A program made the translations under genes and the position numbers. Shown here piece after piece: positions 1 through 10,353 of a stretch of DNA of 49,987 nucleotides; within the stretch, counting starts at the first letter, position 1; every line of letters starts with the position of its first letter. The DNA is from Sphingomonadaceae bacterium (GTDB lineage: Bacteria; Pseudomonadota; Alphaproteobacteria; Sphingomonadales; Sphingomonadaceae). Below the pieces are notes generated by a model. It ran no database searches, was not told the origin of the DNA, and saw only the letters and a list, made by a program, of their open reading frames with translations. Location of the stretch: contig JANYGB010000017.1 in the NCBI GenBank assembly GCA_025359445.1, positions 1 to 49,987 of the forward strand, read 5' to 3'.

Positions 1-155
1 CGGTAGGCATTGATCTGGGCCGTCAGATGCGGACAACCGCTGCTGATAACCGGGTTATGCCGCGGCTAAAAATTGAACGCTTTCACGCCCCGGTTGGGCC
101 AAGCCTGACCCGGTTTGCACCTTCACCATTGAGCCGCGGAAAGGAAGGAGAGAAA
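1..155. other. Window edge, no supportable gene
   Basis: A plus-strand frame is open from the left edge but runs into the tRNA before stopping at about 195, so it is unlikely to be a gene. A short minus-strand frame runs off the edge without a convincing start. I see no RNA motif here. Confidence 0.5.
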
Positions 156-231
<76 letters not shown>

Positions 232-321
232 ATTCCAGCGTTAGCCAGAGCCGCCGATTCGGCGGGAGCGCTCCCTATAGCTGTTGTTTCGGGCTATGGA
301 AGGGATTTATCCGCTTTGAAC

Positions 322-1434
322 TCACCCCAGTGAACGGCCGTGTTTGCTCCACCGGTCGACCGCCATGATCGTGCCGATACAGATCATGTTGGTCATCATC
401 GAGGAGCCGCCGTGGCTGATCCATGGCAGCGGGATGCCGACCACCGGGGCAAGGCCCATGACCATCATCATGTTGATCGCCATGTAGAAAAAGATCGTGA
501 AAGTCATCCCCGCAGCGAGCAGGCTGGAGAACCGATCGGGCGCGCGGCGCGACACGCCCATACCCCAGCGCAGCACCCACAGGAATACCGCCAGCACGAA
601 CAGGCCGCCCAGAATGCCCCACTCCTCGGCCATGGTCGCAAAAGCAAAGTCGGTCTGCGCCTCGGGCAAATATTCTAGGTGGCTCTGGCTGCCGTTGCCA
701 AAGCCTTTGCCCCAGAACCCGCCCGATCCGATTGCAATCTTGGACTGAGTGATGTGATAGCCTTTGCCAAGTGGATCGCTCTCGGGGTCCATGAATATGG
801 TGACGCGCGACTGCTGGTAAGGCTTGAGCACCAGATTGAACGCAACCGGCACCGCGATGGCGGCCACTGCGCCGACCCCGATAAACCACGACAGTGGTAG
901 TCCGGCGAGGAAGATCACTACCGCCGCGCCAATTGTGATCGCCAAACCAGTGCCGAGATCGGGCTGGGCCATAACCAGCAGCGCCGGCACGCCAACCAGC
1001 GCGCCCGCCGGGATCAATGCCCGCCAGTTCTTGGTCATTGCCGGGGGCAGGCCGTCATAAAACATGGCGAGCGCCAGCACGATCCCGGGCTTCATCAGCT
1101 CGCTGGGCTGGAGCTGCATAAATCCCAGGTTGAGCCAGCGCTGACTGCCGCCGCTGACCTTGCCGAGCACCTCGACCAGAATCAGCAGCACAACCAGCGT
1201 GCCATAGATCGGGAAAGCCACCCGCTTGAAGAAATCGCGCGAGAAGCGGGAAATGACGAAGGCCATCACCAGGAACACCGCGAAATGAACTTCGTGGAGC
1301 ATGGCCCACGGTCGCAAATGCCCACCGGCCGCCGAATATAGCACCACCGAGCCGAACGTGTTGAGCGCGAACAGCGGCACCAGCACGTGCCACGGCTCGC
1401 GCGAGATTGCTTCGGGGATGATACTGCGGCTCAC
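322..1434 (-). CDS. rodA: Rod shape-determining protein RodA, SEDS glycosyltransferase
   Basis: RodA is the SEDS-family peptidoglycan polymerase of the elongasome. It polymerises lipid II in the inner membrane together with PBP2. The 370-residue protein has the usual SEDS pattern of about ten hydrophobic segments. Family hallmarks are visible: the QLQPSE stretch near residue 110, the large extracytoplasmic loop with LPEAQTDFAFA near residue 255 (its Asp is the catalytic residue in SEDS proteins), and the late HGGSSM motif. The start is GTG and overlaps the mrdA stop as GTGA (1431-1434), so translation is probably coupled to PBP2. It is the last gene of the mreB-mreC-mreD-mrdA-rodA operon. Length and motifs are normal. 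Confidence 0.96.
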   Translation of the reverse strand: MSRSIIPEAISREPWHVLVPLFALNTFGSVVLYSAAGGHLRPWAMLHEVHFAVFLVMAFVISRFSRDFFKRVAFPIYGTLVVLLILVEVLGKVSGGSQRWLNLGFMQLQPSELMKPGIVLALAMFYDGLPPAMTKNWRALIPAGALVGVPALLVMAQPDLGTGLAITIGAAVVIFLAGLPLSWFIGVGAVAAIAVPVAFNLVLKPYQQSRVTIFMDPESDPLGKGYHITQSKIAIGSGGFWGKGFGNGSQSHLEYLPEAQTDFAFATMAEEWGILGGLFVLAVFLWVLRWGMGVSRRAPDRFSSLLAAGMTFTIFFYMAINMMMVMGLAPVVGIPLPWISHGGSSMMTNMICIGTIMAVDRWSKHGRSLG

Positions 1435-3491
1435 CGCGGTGTTACTGCGGGTGATGGCAGTGCGGGTGGCACAGGCGATGGGGCCGCTGGTGGCGCGGGC
1501 GAGGGCTCTTCGGGCCGCGATACCGCTGCCGGATTTTCAACCGGGGCTTCGGAGTTCTCGGCATGGGCGACCGCATTGTTGACCGCATCTTCGCCAACCT
1601 TCGGGGCTGAGGTACCGTACTGCGACACGAACGAGCGGTACTTGGCCTCCATCCGCTGGGTCGGGGTACCTCCCCAGCCTTGTTCAAGCGCGGCGAGCGT
1701 AGCCATCGCTTTTTCGGGTTCGAACAGGAAGGTCATGACGTCCTTGGCAATCGGTGCGGCGGCGCGGGCTCCGAAGGTGCCATGCTCGACCACGACCGAC
1801 ATGGCATAGCGCGGTGCATCGGTGGGCGCATAACAGACGAACAGCGAGTGATCGCGCGTTTTCCAGGCGCCGACAGTGCCGCGAGCTGTCAGCGCACGGA
1901 CTTGTGCGGTGCCGGTCTTGCCCGCCATCTGGATGCCGGGCAGATCAAGCTTGCTGCCGACCCCGGTGCCCGATCCATTGACCACCCGGAACATCCCGTC
2001 ATGCGCCACTGCGAACTGTTCAGGGGTAAAGGGGAGAGCGGGGCCGGCGTGTTGCTCCTGCCCGAATATCAGCGACGGCATCAGGTTGCGGCCCGAGGCG
2101 ATCCGCGACGTCATCACCGCCAGCTGGAGCGGCGAGACCGAGACATAGCCTTGCCCGATCGACGCGTTGAGCGAATCCGCTGCGCTCCATTCCTGATGAT
2201 AGCGGCGCATCTTCCACGCCGCATCGGGCACAGTGCCATATCGCTGGGATGAGCCGGGCAGTTCGAATTGTTGACCCAGACCCAGCAGCTTGGCCACTGG
2301 TGCAATTGAATCGTAGCCCACCCGGTGCGCCATCGACCAGAAATAAGTGTTGCAGCTGTGCTCGATCGCGCTGCGCATATCCATCGAGCCATGCACTGCG
2401 TCGCAGCGGAAGAAGCGATTGCCCAGCTGGTAGCCGCCCGGGCAATTGATCCGCTCCTCCGGTTCGACTCCGTGGATCTGCAAGGCCAAACTGGCCATCG
2501 GCTTCATCGTCGAGCCCGGAGGATACAGACCGCGCAGTGCCTTGTTGAGCAGCGGGATATGATCGTCCTCGTTAAGCATTTTCCACTGCAACCGGCTGAT
2601 CCCGCCAGCAAAGTTGTTCGGATCGAACGAGGGCATTGAAACCACCGCGAGGATGCCGCCGGTGATGCAGTCGATCACCACCACTGCCGCCGACTCTAGC
2701 CCGATGCGCCGCGCCGCATAATCCTGCAGCGCAGAATCGATCGTCAGCTTGATCGGCTTGCCCGGCACGTCGTCGCGCTTTTCCAGATCGCGGACAAACC
2801 GCCCGCTGGCGGTGACTTCCACCCGCTGCGCCCCAGGGACGCCGCGCAATTCCTGCTCGAACTGCTTTTCCAGCCCGTCCTTGCCGATCTTGAATCCCGG
2901 GGTCACCAGCAGCGGATTGTGTTCGGCTTCATAATCTTTGGCTGATGCCGGGCCGACATAGCCGGCCAGATGCCCCACCGAAGGGCCGGTCGGATACCAG
3001 CGGGTAAAGCCCTGCTGCGCAATCACGCCGGGCATATCGGGCAGCCGCACCAAGACTTTATCGTACTGTTCGGGATCGAGGCCTGAGGTTACCTCGATCG
3101 GCTGATAACCGTGGGCTTTGTCGAGCTTGTCCTGCAGCTCTTGCAGCTGAACCGGATTAAACGCGAGCAGCCGCGCCAGTTCGGCCACGGTGGCGGCGCT
3201 GTCGACCAGCCGCTCGGGAATGATGTCGATCCGAAACTCGATGCGGTTGCTGGCGAGCTGGACGTTGTTGCGATCGAGGATTGCCCCGCGCCGCGGCGGA
3301 ACCAGTGTCAGGTTGACCCGGTTACTTTCGGCCAGCGTTTCGTACTTGGCGTTCTGGACCAGCCCGATCCAGCCGAGCCGCGCCGCAAGCAGCACCCCAA
3401 GCCCGGTTTGCAAGCCACCGATCAGCACCGAGCGCCGTTCAAAACTGTTGCTTAGCGTGCCAGAACTGATGTGCTGCGCTTTGCCGAACAC
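1431..3491 (-). CDS. mrdA: Penicillin-binding protein 2 (peptidoglycan D,D-transpeptidase MrdA)
   Basis: This class B PBP crosslinks peptidoglycan during cell elongation and works with RodA. After a short cytoplasmic tail there is one membrane anchor (about residues 21-42), then the PBP dimerisation domain and the transpeptidase domain. The active-site motifs are present: S327-T-M-K330, an S-C-N motif in EHSCNTYF, and K525-T-G-T. The GTG start lies one base after the mreD stop, and the 3' end overlaps rodA. At 686 residues it is slightly long because of a Pro/Ala/Ser-rich tail of about 60 residues after the transpeptidase domain. The tail is low-complexity and probably disordered. It sits among elongasome genes, which favours PBP2 over FtsI. 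Confidence 0.96.
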   Translation of the reverse strand: MFGKAQHISSGTLSNSFERRSVLIGGLQTGLGVLLAARLGWIGLVQNAKYETLAESNRVNLTLVPPRRGAILDRNNVQLASNRIEFRIDIIPERLVDSAATVAELARLLAFNPVQLQELQDKLDKAHGYQPIEVTSGLDPEQYDKVLVRLPDMPGVIAQQGFTRWYPTGPSVGHLAGYVGPASAKDYEAEHNPLLVTPGFKIGKDGLEKQFEQELRGVPGAQRVEVTASGRFVRDLEKRDDVPGKPIKLTIDSALQDYAARRIGLESAAVVVIDCITGGILAVVSMPSFDPNNFAGGISRLQWKMLNEDDHIPLLNKALRGLYPPGSTMKPMASLALQIHGVEPEERINCPGGYQLGNRFFRCDAVHGSMDMRSAIEHSCNTYFWSMAHRVGYDSIAPVAKLLGLGQQFELPGSSQRYGTVPDAAWKMRRYHQEWSAADSLNASIGQGYVSVSPLQLAVMTSRIASGRNLMPSLIFGQEQHAGPALPFTPEQFAVAHDGMFRVVNGSGTGVGSKLDLPGIQMAGKTGTAQVRALTARGTVGAWKTRDHSLFVCYAPTDAPRYAMSVVVEHGTFGARAAAPIAKDVMTFLFEPEKAMATLAALEQGWGGTPTQRMEAKYRSFVSQYGTSAPKVGEDAVNNAVAHAENSEAPVENPAAVSRPEEPSPAPPAAPSPVPPALPSPAVTPR

Positions 3492-3492
3492 G

Positions 3493-4044
3493 CTATACCG
3501 ACCGGATCGGGATCAGCCGGAACTTGTCAGCAAGCCCAACCAGACGCGCAGCTACAGGATAGGCCAGGATGGCCACCGCGAGCTGTGGCAGCAGCACCAC
3601 GGCGCTGGCTAAGCCCCCGGCCAGATTGGCGATCTGCAGCGCCAGAAACAGGTAACCGGTGATAAACGCGCTGGCAACCAGCCAGTTAAGCACGAATCCG
3701 CGCCACGGAAAGCGGTGATCGATGAAATCGAGCGCCAGCATCGCCAGCGACCACAGCAGCACCGCTGAACCAATTGGTTGTCCGCTGAACAGATCGTCAA
3801 ACAGCCCGAGCGGCCAACCCGCCCAGACCGGGAATAGCCCCGGACGCAGCTGCTGCCAGCCGACCAGCAGCAGAAATCCGAACGGCGGCAACACCGGCGC
3901 AGAGGCGATTACCGGCCAGGTCGGCGAAAGGCTGCCCACCATGACCAGCAGCCACGGCATTGCCAGCGCGAGCACCGGGGAAGCCGTGCGGTTGATCCGC
4001 GGCTTGCCAAACTTGCGCAGGGCTGAGGGCAGCGGGGTCGGCAT
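3493..4044 (-). CDS. mreD: Rod shape-determining protein MreD
   Basis: MreD is the small integral membrane partner of MreC in the elongasome. The 183-residue product has about five hydrophobic segments and the family-like stretch LLVGWQQLRPGLFPVWAGWPLGLFDD, in which polar residues follow W and G. MreD proteins diverge strongly, so the call rests equally on position: it lies exactly between mreC and mrdA. Its ATG overlaps the mreC stop by one base and its stop is one base from the mrdA start. Confidence 0.9.
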   Translation of the reverse strand: MPTPLPSALRKFGKPRINRTASPVLALAMPWLLVMVGSLSPTWPVIASAPVLPPFGFLLLVGWQQLRPGLFPVWAGWPLGLFDDLFSGQPIGSAVLLWSLAMLALDFIDHRFPWRGFVLNWLVASAFITGYLFLALQIANLAGGLASAVVLLPQLAVAILAYPVAARLVGLADKFRLIPIRSV

Positions 4045-4934
4045 TACCGCTTCCCGGCAGATGAAGTTTGGGGGGTAAGCGCCGGAGTGGCGATTTCCTC
4101 GAACAATGGCTCAACCGCGACGAATTCGGTCTGGCCCGGGTCGCTCAGCGGCCGCGCGATCGCTCCGTCAGGAGTAAGTGAAACAACTACGGCCACGGCT
4201 TCACCCGGGCGATAAATCCCGCCCGAGCCCGAAGTGACGATTGCATCGCCCGGATGGAGCGGATTGATCCCTGTGGTGCTCAGGCGGATTTGTACCGTGC
4301 CGTTGCCAATACCGTTGGCATAGCCCTGGATCCCGTCGCTGGCGCGGCGCACCGGGATCGAGCTATCCGTATCAGTGACCAGCAAAAGCCGCGCGCTATT
4401 GCTGCCGACCTCGACCACCCGGCCGATCAGCCCGAGCGGCGAACGCACTCCCATGCCGACCCGAACGCCCTGATTGGTGCCAGCTCCAATTGTGGCAAAG
4501 CGCCGGGTCGAGGACGAGGTGGAGCCGATCATGCGGGTAACCACGACCGGGCGCTGGTCACCCTGGGTTAGCGTCAGCATGCTCTTCAACCGGCCGTTTT
4601 CTTCGGTCAACGCGGCTTGCTCGGCATGCTTGACTCGGCCCTCGGCGACTTCGCGCTCAAGCTGTGCGACCCGTGCCCCCGATGTGAAATAGCCCGACAG
4701 GATTTGCCACACACTCTGGCTGCCGGTGCGCGCCCCCGCCGCGACCTTTGCGGCCGGGGCGGCAGTGTCCGCCGCACCAGCGCGCAGGCCTGAAAAAGCC
4801 CCGGCGTTACCGATTGACACAATCAACAGGATAACGCCCGCGACCATACCGGCGACCGCAATCAGATAACCGAAAAAATTGCCATATTGCGCCCGGCGTG
4901 AAAACCCCGGACGGCGATTGCTGGGCGCCGCCAT
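4044..4934 (-). CDS. mreC: Rod shape-determining protein MreC
   Basis: MreC is the bitopic periplasmic scaffold that links MreB to PBP2/RodA. The 296-residue protein has a basic cytoplasmic N-terminus, one transmembrane helix (about 22-42), a coiled-coil-like stretch around residues 85-115 (REVAEGRVKHAEQAALTEE), and the two-barrel MreC domain with the typical run GVRVGMGVRSPLGLIGRVVEVG. The start ATG was chosen because it precedes the basic tail and the single anchor. It lies 47 bp downstream of the mreB stop and overlaps mreD by one base, consistent with one transcript. Confidence 0.95.
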   Translation of the reverse strand: MAAPSNRRPGFSRRAQYGNFFGYLIAVAGMVAGVILLIVSIGNAGAFSGLRAGAADTAAPAAKVAAGARTGSQSVWQILSGYFTSGARVAQLEREVAEGRVKHAEQAALTEENGRLKSMLTLTQGDQRPVVVTRMIGSTSSSTRRFATIGAGTNQGVRVGMGVRSPLGLIGRVVEVGSNSARLLLVTDTDSSIPVRRASDGIQGYANGIGNGTVQIRLSTTGINPLHPGDAIVTSGSGGIYRPGEAVAVVVSLTPDGAIARPLSDPGQTEFVAVEPLFEEIATPALTPQTSSAGKR

Positions 4935-4981
4935 CGGGGATTACTCCAGGGGGAAGGCCACGCGCGTCATCCGTCCTGGAC

Positions 4982-6031
<1,050 letters not shown>

Positions 6032-6215
6032 TCAAAATTCCGTATGTTTACAAGCGCCTACCGCAGCTACTGCGGCAGCGACGAGCCTGCGTTTTGGCAT
6101 GAGAGCGAACCCATTAGCGCAGCGGCTGTTGAAAGGCCAAAAAATTGTGTCAATTGGACTGATAACCGGCCCCGTCCGTCTCGAAATTCCAGCGCTTCAC
6201 CGCTAAGCTCAAGCG
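6032..6215. promoter_or_regulatory. Divergent mreB / mutL promoter region
   Basis: This 184-bp region separates the divergent genes mreB and mutL. On the minus strand a consensus-like -35 TTGACA lies at 6153-6148, about 115 bp before the mreB ATG. The matching -10 is poor, as is common in alphaproteobacteria. The mreB leader also contains a perfect short hairpin, CCGCAG-CTA-CTGCGG (6061-6075). I could not assign the mutL promoter. Confidence 0.35.
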
Positions 6216-7997
6216 ATGCCCATCATCCGCCGTCTGCCCGATACCCTGGTCAACCGCATCGCGGCCGGCGAAGTGGTCGAGCGGCCGGCCTCGGCGCTCA
6301 AGGAACTGATCGAAAACGCGCTCGACGCGGGGGCTCGCAATGTCGCGGTGCGGCTTAGCGCAGGCGGGCTCGACGGGATCGAAGTGACCGATGATGGCTG
6401 CGGGATGGACCCTGCGGAGATCGCGCTGGCGCTCGAACGCCATGCCACCTCGAAGCTACCCGACGACGCGATCGAACTGGTCAGCACGCTGGGCTTTCGC
6501 GGTGAGGCGCTGCCCTCGATCGCCAGTGTCGCGCGGCTGACGATCGAGAGCCGGGTGCCCGGTTCGGATGAAGGTTGGCGGATGATGGTCGATCACGGCG
6601 CAGTGGCCGAACAAGGCCCCGCTGCGCTGCCACCGGGCACCCGCATCCGGGTCGAGGAATTGTTCGGCAAAGTGCCGGCGCGGCGCAAGTTTTTGCGTTC
6701 GGCGCGCAGCGAATATGCCGCCTGCCTCGATGTGGTGCGACGTCTGGCGATGGCGCGCAGCGAAGTTGGCTTCGTGCTTGAACATGACGGGCGGCAGATC
6801 TTGCGGCTGCAAGGCGGCGACACGCTGCCCGCCCGGGTTGCGCAGATCGTCGCGCGCGAGCTGGCGAGCGACGGGGTGTTGATCGACCTGCAACGCGGTG
6901 CGGCACGGCTCATCGGAGTTGCCGGGTTACCGACTTTCAACCGCGGCGTGGCCGATCACCAGTACCTGTTCGTCAACGGCCGCCCGGTGAAAGACCGGCT
7001 GTTGATTGGCGCGGTGCGCGGCGCCTATGCCGACATGCTGGCGCGTGACCGGCACGCGGTGCTGGCGCTGTTCCTCGACATTCCGCCCGGCGAGGTCGAC
7101 GTCAACGTCCATCCGGCCAAGACCGAAGTGCGGTTCCGCGATCCGGCTTTCGTGCGCGGGTTCATCGTTTCGGGTCTGCGCTATTCGCTTGAAGCCGAAG
7201 GTCAGCGCAGCGCGCAGGCTCCTGCCGCTCCGGCGATGGGGAATTGGCAAAGCGAGCCGATCACAGCACCCGCACCGGCGCTCGCTTCGCTGTTTGCGCG
7301 TGAATATGGCTTGTCCGGGGTACGTGAGGCAGCACGGCCGTGGCGGGGGTTTGAAGGTGATACGCTTGCCCCGGCCGCCCGAGCCGAAATGGCCGAGGAA
7401 ACGCCGACCCCGCAGCACCCGCTCGGCGTGGCGCGCGGGCAAGTGGCGCTGACCTATATCGTCGCCGAAGCCGAAGACGGCTTGGTCATCGTCGACCAGC
7501 ACGCCGCGCACGAACGGCTCGTTCTGGAACGGCTCAAGGTGGCAGGAGCGCAAGGCAAGATGGCGTCGAGCCAAGCGCTGCTGATCCCCGAAGTGGTCGA
7601 ACTCGACGAGCCCGATTGTGACCGGCTTGAGGAAGCAAGCGAAGCATTTGCCGCACTGGGACTTATGATCGAACGGTTCGGCCCCGGCGCGATGCTGATC
7701 CGCGCGGTTCCGGCGCTGCTCGCCAAAGGCAGTCCGCAGGCATTGCTGCGCGACCTTGCCGACGATCTGGCCGCCAATGGCGCGGCGCTACTGCTGGGCG
7801 AACGGCTCGATCTGGTACTCGCTACCATGGCTTGCCACGGGAGCGTTCGGGCCGGTCGTGCGTTATCGGTGGCAGAGATGAACGCCCTGCTGCGCGAGAT
7901 GGAAATCACCCCGCGTTCGGGCCAGTGCAATCACGGCCGCCCGACCTGGGTGAAACTGGCGCATGGCGATATCGAAAAGCTGTTCGGGAGACGTTGA
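6216..7997 (+). CDS. mutL: DNA mismatch repair protein MutL (endonuclease type)
   Basis: MutL couples MutS mismatch recognition to strand incision and removal. The 593-residue protein has an N-terminal GHKL ATPase domain (ELIENALDAGA near 29, DDGCGM near 60, GFRGEALPSI near 95), a transducer domain with VDVNVHPAK, a linker of about 100 residues, and the C-terminal dimerisation domain. Unlike the E. coli protein, the C-terminal part keeps the metal-dependent endonuclease signature DQHA-x2-E-x4-E starting at D427, together with ACHGSVRAG and CNHGRPT. That matches bacteria lacking MutH. The TGA stop overlaps the ATG of the following lipoprotein gene. Confidence 0.97.
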   Translation: MPIIRRLPDTLVNRIAAGEVVERPASALKELIENALDAGARNVAVRLSAGGLDGIEVTDDGCGMDPAEIALALERHATSKLPDDAIELVSTLGFRGEALPSIASVARLTIESRVPGSDEGWRMMVDHGAVAEQGPAALPPGTRIRVEELFGKVPARRKFLRSARSEYAACLDVVRRLAMARSEVGFVLEHDGRQILRLQGGDTLPARVAQIVARELASDGVLIDLQRGAARLIGVAGLPTFNRGVADHQYLFVNGRPVKDRLLIGAVRGAYADMLARDRHAVLALFLDIPPGEVDVNVHPAKTEVRFRDPAFVRGFIVSGLRYSLEAEGQRSAQAPAAPAMGNWQSEPITAPAPALASLFAREYGLSGVREAARPWRGFEGDTLAPAARAEMAEETPTPQHPLGVARGQVALTYIVAEAEDGLVIVDQHAAHERLVLERLKVAGAQGKMASSQALLIPEVVELDEPDCDRLEEASEAFAALGLMIERFGPGAMLIRAVPALLAKGSPQALLRDLADDLAANGAALLLGERLDLVLATMACHGSVRAGRALSVAEMNALLREMEITPRSGQCNHGRPTWVKLAHGDIEKLFGRR

Positions 7998-8500
7998 TGC
8001 TGCGCTTGTTAGGTCTGGCCGCTGTGATTGCTCTAGGCGGCTGCGGCCAGACGGTGTCACCCGAGGAAAAGAAGCAGCGCGACGCGGCCGATGTCGCGGC
8101 GGTCGAAGCGATGCAAAAGATCGTCCCGCCGATCAAGCCGCTGGCACTCCAGGCAATCACTCTGGAGGAAATTACCGCGAAGAACCTCAGTGGGGCAGGG
8201 TGCAGCTTCAGCACCACGACCGCAGCGCAGCCGATCGTGCTGGCCTTGGTCGGGCGCGCCGTGATCAAGCAGGACGATCACATCGATTTGCTGATATCTG
8301 ATAATGGCGGGGCCAAGCTGGAAGCCGGCGCGTGGGAGCATTATGTCGGCAAAGACAATACCCTGACCCTCAAACGCACGCCGGGTGACGGCACGCCGGG
8401 AGTCGCCGTGAGCACGCAATATGCGGGCGAACTCATCGTCCGCGATGCTTGGGAGCGGATCGTTTATTCGGCGCGAGGCACTATTAATTGCGGCGCCTGA
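7997..8500 (+). CDS. Small predicted lipoprotein, function unknown
   Basis: I do not recognise the family. The start ATG at 7997 overlaps the mutL stop (TGATG), and it gives a clean lipoprotein signal: MLRLLGLAAVIALGGC with the lipobox Cys at residue 16. An upstream in-frame extension would bury the signal, so it was rejected. The mature part of about 150 residues has two further Cys, in GAGCSF and at the C-terminal TINCGA, which could form a disulfide in the periplasm. The downstream end converges with and overlaps the maoC-like gene by 17 bp. Translational coupling to mutL suggests co-expression but not shared function. Confidence 0.75.
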   Translation: MLRLLGLAAVIALGGCGQTVSPEEKKQRDAADVAAVEAMQKIVPPIKPLALQAITLEEITAKNLSGAGCSFSTTTAAQPIVLALVGRAVIKQDDHIDLLISDNGGAKLEAGAWEHYVGKDNTLTLKRTPGDGTPGVAVSTQYAGELIVRDAWERIVYSARGTINCGA

Positions 8501-8939
8501 TCAGCCCGATCGACTTCATCGTCGCGACCAGCGCGTCATGCTGGTTGAACACTTTTACCTCGGAACGAAAGCTGCCCATTTCGGGGCGTGAGCGGCTTTG
8601 GGTTTTGTCGAGCAAGGTCGTCTCGACCCGCAGGGTATCGCCTGGATAAACCGGCTTCAACCAGCGCAGTTCATCGAGCCCGGGCGAGCCGAGCCCCGCC
8701 TGACGGCGCTCGGTGATATTATCGACCATCATCCGCATGACCATTGCGCAAGTGTGCCAGCCACTGGCCGAGATGCGCCCGAAGTGGGTTGTGGCCGCAG
8801 CCTCGTCGGACAAGTGGAACGGCTGCGGGTCGTACTTGCTGGCGAACTGGATAACCTCATCACGGGTGACTTCATACCTCCCGAACGATGCGGTTGTGCC
8901 CGGTTCGAGATCCTCGAAATACATCAAGTCATCGCTCAT
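8484..8939 (-). CDS. MaoC-like hot-dog fold dehydratase
   Basis: This is a MaoC/(R)-specific enoyl-CoA hydratase-like protein of 151 residues, one hot-dog domain. The hydratase signature is present in SKYDPQPFHLSDEAA (Asp and His of the D-x4-H motif, about residues 36-41), followed by GWHTCAMVMRMM and the PVYPGDTLRVE strand typical of the family. Such proteins hydrate trans-2-enoyl-CoA, but many members have untested substrates, so the specificity is open. It lies downstream of ychF on the same strand with a 242-bp gap, so it may be transcribed separately. A possible 34-codon ORF ends two bases before its ATG. Confidence 0.88.
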   Translation of the reverse strand: MSDDLMYFEDLEPGTTASFGRYEVTRDEVIQFASKYDPQPFHLSDEAAATTHFGRISASGWHTCAMVMRMMVDNITERRQAGLGSPGLDELRWLKPVYPGDTLRVETTLLDKTQSRSRPEMGSFRSEVKVFNQHDALVATMKSIGLIRRRN

Positions 8940-8940
8940 T

Positions 8941-9045
8941 TCAGTGCCCCAGACTCAGCCGCTGAGTGGGCGGCTGCACGAATGGCGTGGATGCGGCTGA
9001 AAGACTGGCAAGGACCAGCGAGGTTATGGTGCTCAGCGTGCTCAT
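8941..9045 (-). CDS. Possible 34-residue leader peptide ORF before maoC-like gene
   Basis: The ORF MSTLSTITSLVLASLSAAS... ends with TGA two bases before the maoC-like ATG. The N-terminal half is hydrophobic and looks like a short signal or membrane peptide. There is no clear Shine-Dalgarno sequence in front of it, so it could be chance. Its close spacing to the next start would allow translational coupling. Confidence 0.2.
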   Translation of the reverse strand: MSTLSTITSLVLASLSAASTPFVQPPTQRLSLGH

Positions 9046-9124
9046 GGCGCGCAGATAGGGATGACGAGCCAATTGGCCAAGGAGCTATCCACTTTATTGC
9101 TTGACTGTGGCGCGTTGCGTGGAG

Positions 9125-9180
9125 GTCACCACTCCACCCCGCCGCTTCGCGTCGCGGTCCCCTTCCCCCATGGGGTAGGC
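9125..9180 (-). terminator. GC-rich hairpins after ychF, possible terminator
   Basis: Immediately after the ychF stop, on the minus strand, comes the palindrome CCCCATGGGG and then a second hairpin CCGCGACGCGAAGCGGCGG. There is no clear T-run. The sequence resembles a decayed copy of the CCTCCCCC...GGGGGAGG palindrome found between glyQ and glyS. Confidence 0.35.
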
Positions 9181-9181
9181 T

Positions 9182-10282
9182 TCAGACGTTGAACTTGAAG
9201 TGCAGCACATCGCCATCCTTGACGACGTATTCCTTGCCTTCCTGGCGCAGTTTGCCTGCGTCGCGCGCACCGCTTTCGCCGTTCAGCGCGACATAGTCTT
9301 CATAAGCGATCGTTTCGGCGCGGATGAAGCCGCGTTCGAAGTCGGAGTGAATTGCGCCGGCCGCCTGCGGGCCTTTGGCGCCCTGATGGACGGTCCAGGC
9401 GCGGGCTTCCTTGGGACCGACGGTGAAGAAAGTCAGCAGGTGTAGCAGATCGTAGCCCGAGCGGATGATCCGCGCGAGCCCGGTTTCGTGGAGGCCCATC
9501 TCTTCGAGGAAGACCATGCGGTCGTCCATTTCCATCGTGACCAGCTCGCTCTCGATTGCGGCTGAGACGATCACCGCATTGGCGCCCTCGGCTTTGGCCT
9601 TGGCGAAGACTTTCTCGCTAAACTCATTGCCCGCGGCCGCGCTGGCTTCCTCGACATTGCACACATAAAGCACCGGCTTGGCGGTGAGCAGCTGCGCTGA
9701 ATTGAACACCTGCAGCTCTTCAGGGTCGGTGGGCCGGGCGAGCCGCGCGGGTTTGCCTTCGCGTAGCAATTCAAGCGCGGGGAGCAGCACTGCGGCGAGC
9801 AGTTTCGCATCCTTGTCGCCTTGCGCGGCCTTTTTCTGGGCTGCGGGAACGCGCTTTTCCAGGCTCTCCAGGTCGGACAGCATCAGTTCGGTTTCGACCG
9901 TATCGGCGTCCGAAACCGGATCGATCTTGTTGTCGACGTGCTGGATGTCGTCGTTCTCGAAGCACCGCAGCACATGGACGATCGCATCGACCTCGCGGAT
10001 GTTGCCGAGGAACTGGTTGCCCAGGCCTTCGCCCTTGCTCGCGCCGCGCACCAGGCCCGCGATATCGACAAAGCCCAGCTGAGTCGGGATAATCTTCGCG
10101 CTGCCCGCAATCGCCGCCAGCTTATCGAGCCGCGCATCGGGTACGCCGACCTGGCCGACGTTGGGCTCGATCGTGCAGAACGGATAATTCGCCGCCTGCG
10201 CCGCTTGCGTTTCGGTCAGCGCATTGAACAGGGTGGACTTGCCCACATTGGGCAGCCCGACGATACCGCATTTGAAACCCAT
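9182..10282 (-). CDS. ychF: Redox-regulated ATPase YchF (Obg-like)
   Basis: YchF is a TRAFAC-class P-loop protein of the Obg family that prefers ATP over GTP and associates with ribosomes. The start ATG at 10282 was chosen because MGFKCGIVGLPNVGKST is the canonical N-terminus; a longer frame adds about 70 unrelated residues. The resulting 366 residues fit the family (about 363). Visible parts are Walker A (GLPNVGKST, residues 9-17), the G3-like DIAGLV, the altered G4 motif NVEE typical of YchF instead of NKxD, a helical insert near 130-200 and the C-terminal TGS domain ending in KDGDVLHFKFNV. It is near pth and rplY, its usual partners, but is separated from pth by a plus-strand gene. Confidence 0.97.
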   Translation of the reverse strand: MGFKCGIVGLPNVGKSTLFNALTETQAAQAANYPFCTIEPNVGQVGVPDARLDKLAAIAGSAKIIPTQLGFVDIAGLVRGASKGEGLGNQFLGNIREVDAIVHVLRCFENDDIQHVDNKIDPVSDADTVETELMLSDLESLEKRVPAAQKKAAQGDKDAKLLAAVLLPALELLREGKPARLARPTDPEELQVFNSAQLLTAKPVLYVCNVEEASAAAGNEFSEKVFAKAKAEGANAVIVSAAIESELVTMEMDDRMVFLEEMGLHETGLARIIRSGYDLLHLLTFFTVGPKEARAWTVHQGAKGPQAAGAIHSDFERGFIRAETIAYEDYVALNGESGARDAGKLRQEGKEYVVKDGDVLHFKFNV

Positions 10283-10353
10283 TATTGACTCCGGTGAGAC
10301 GTGCGCGCCTCTTATGGACAAGCGGCGACAATTGCTAGGCGGGAGTCCGGACC

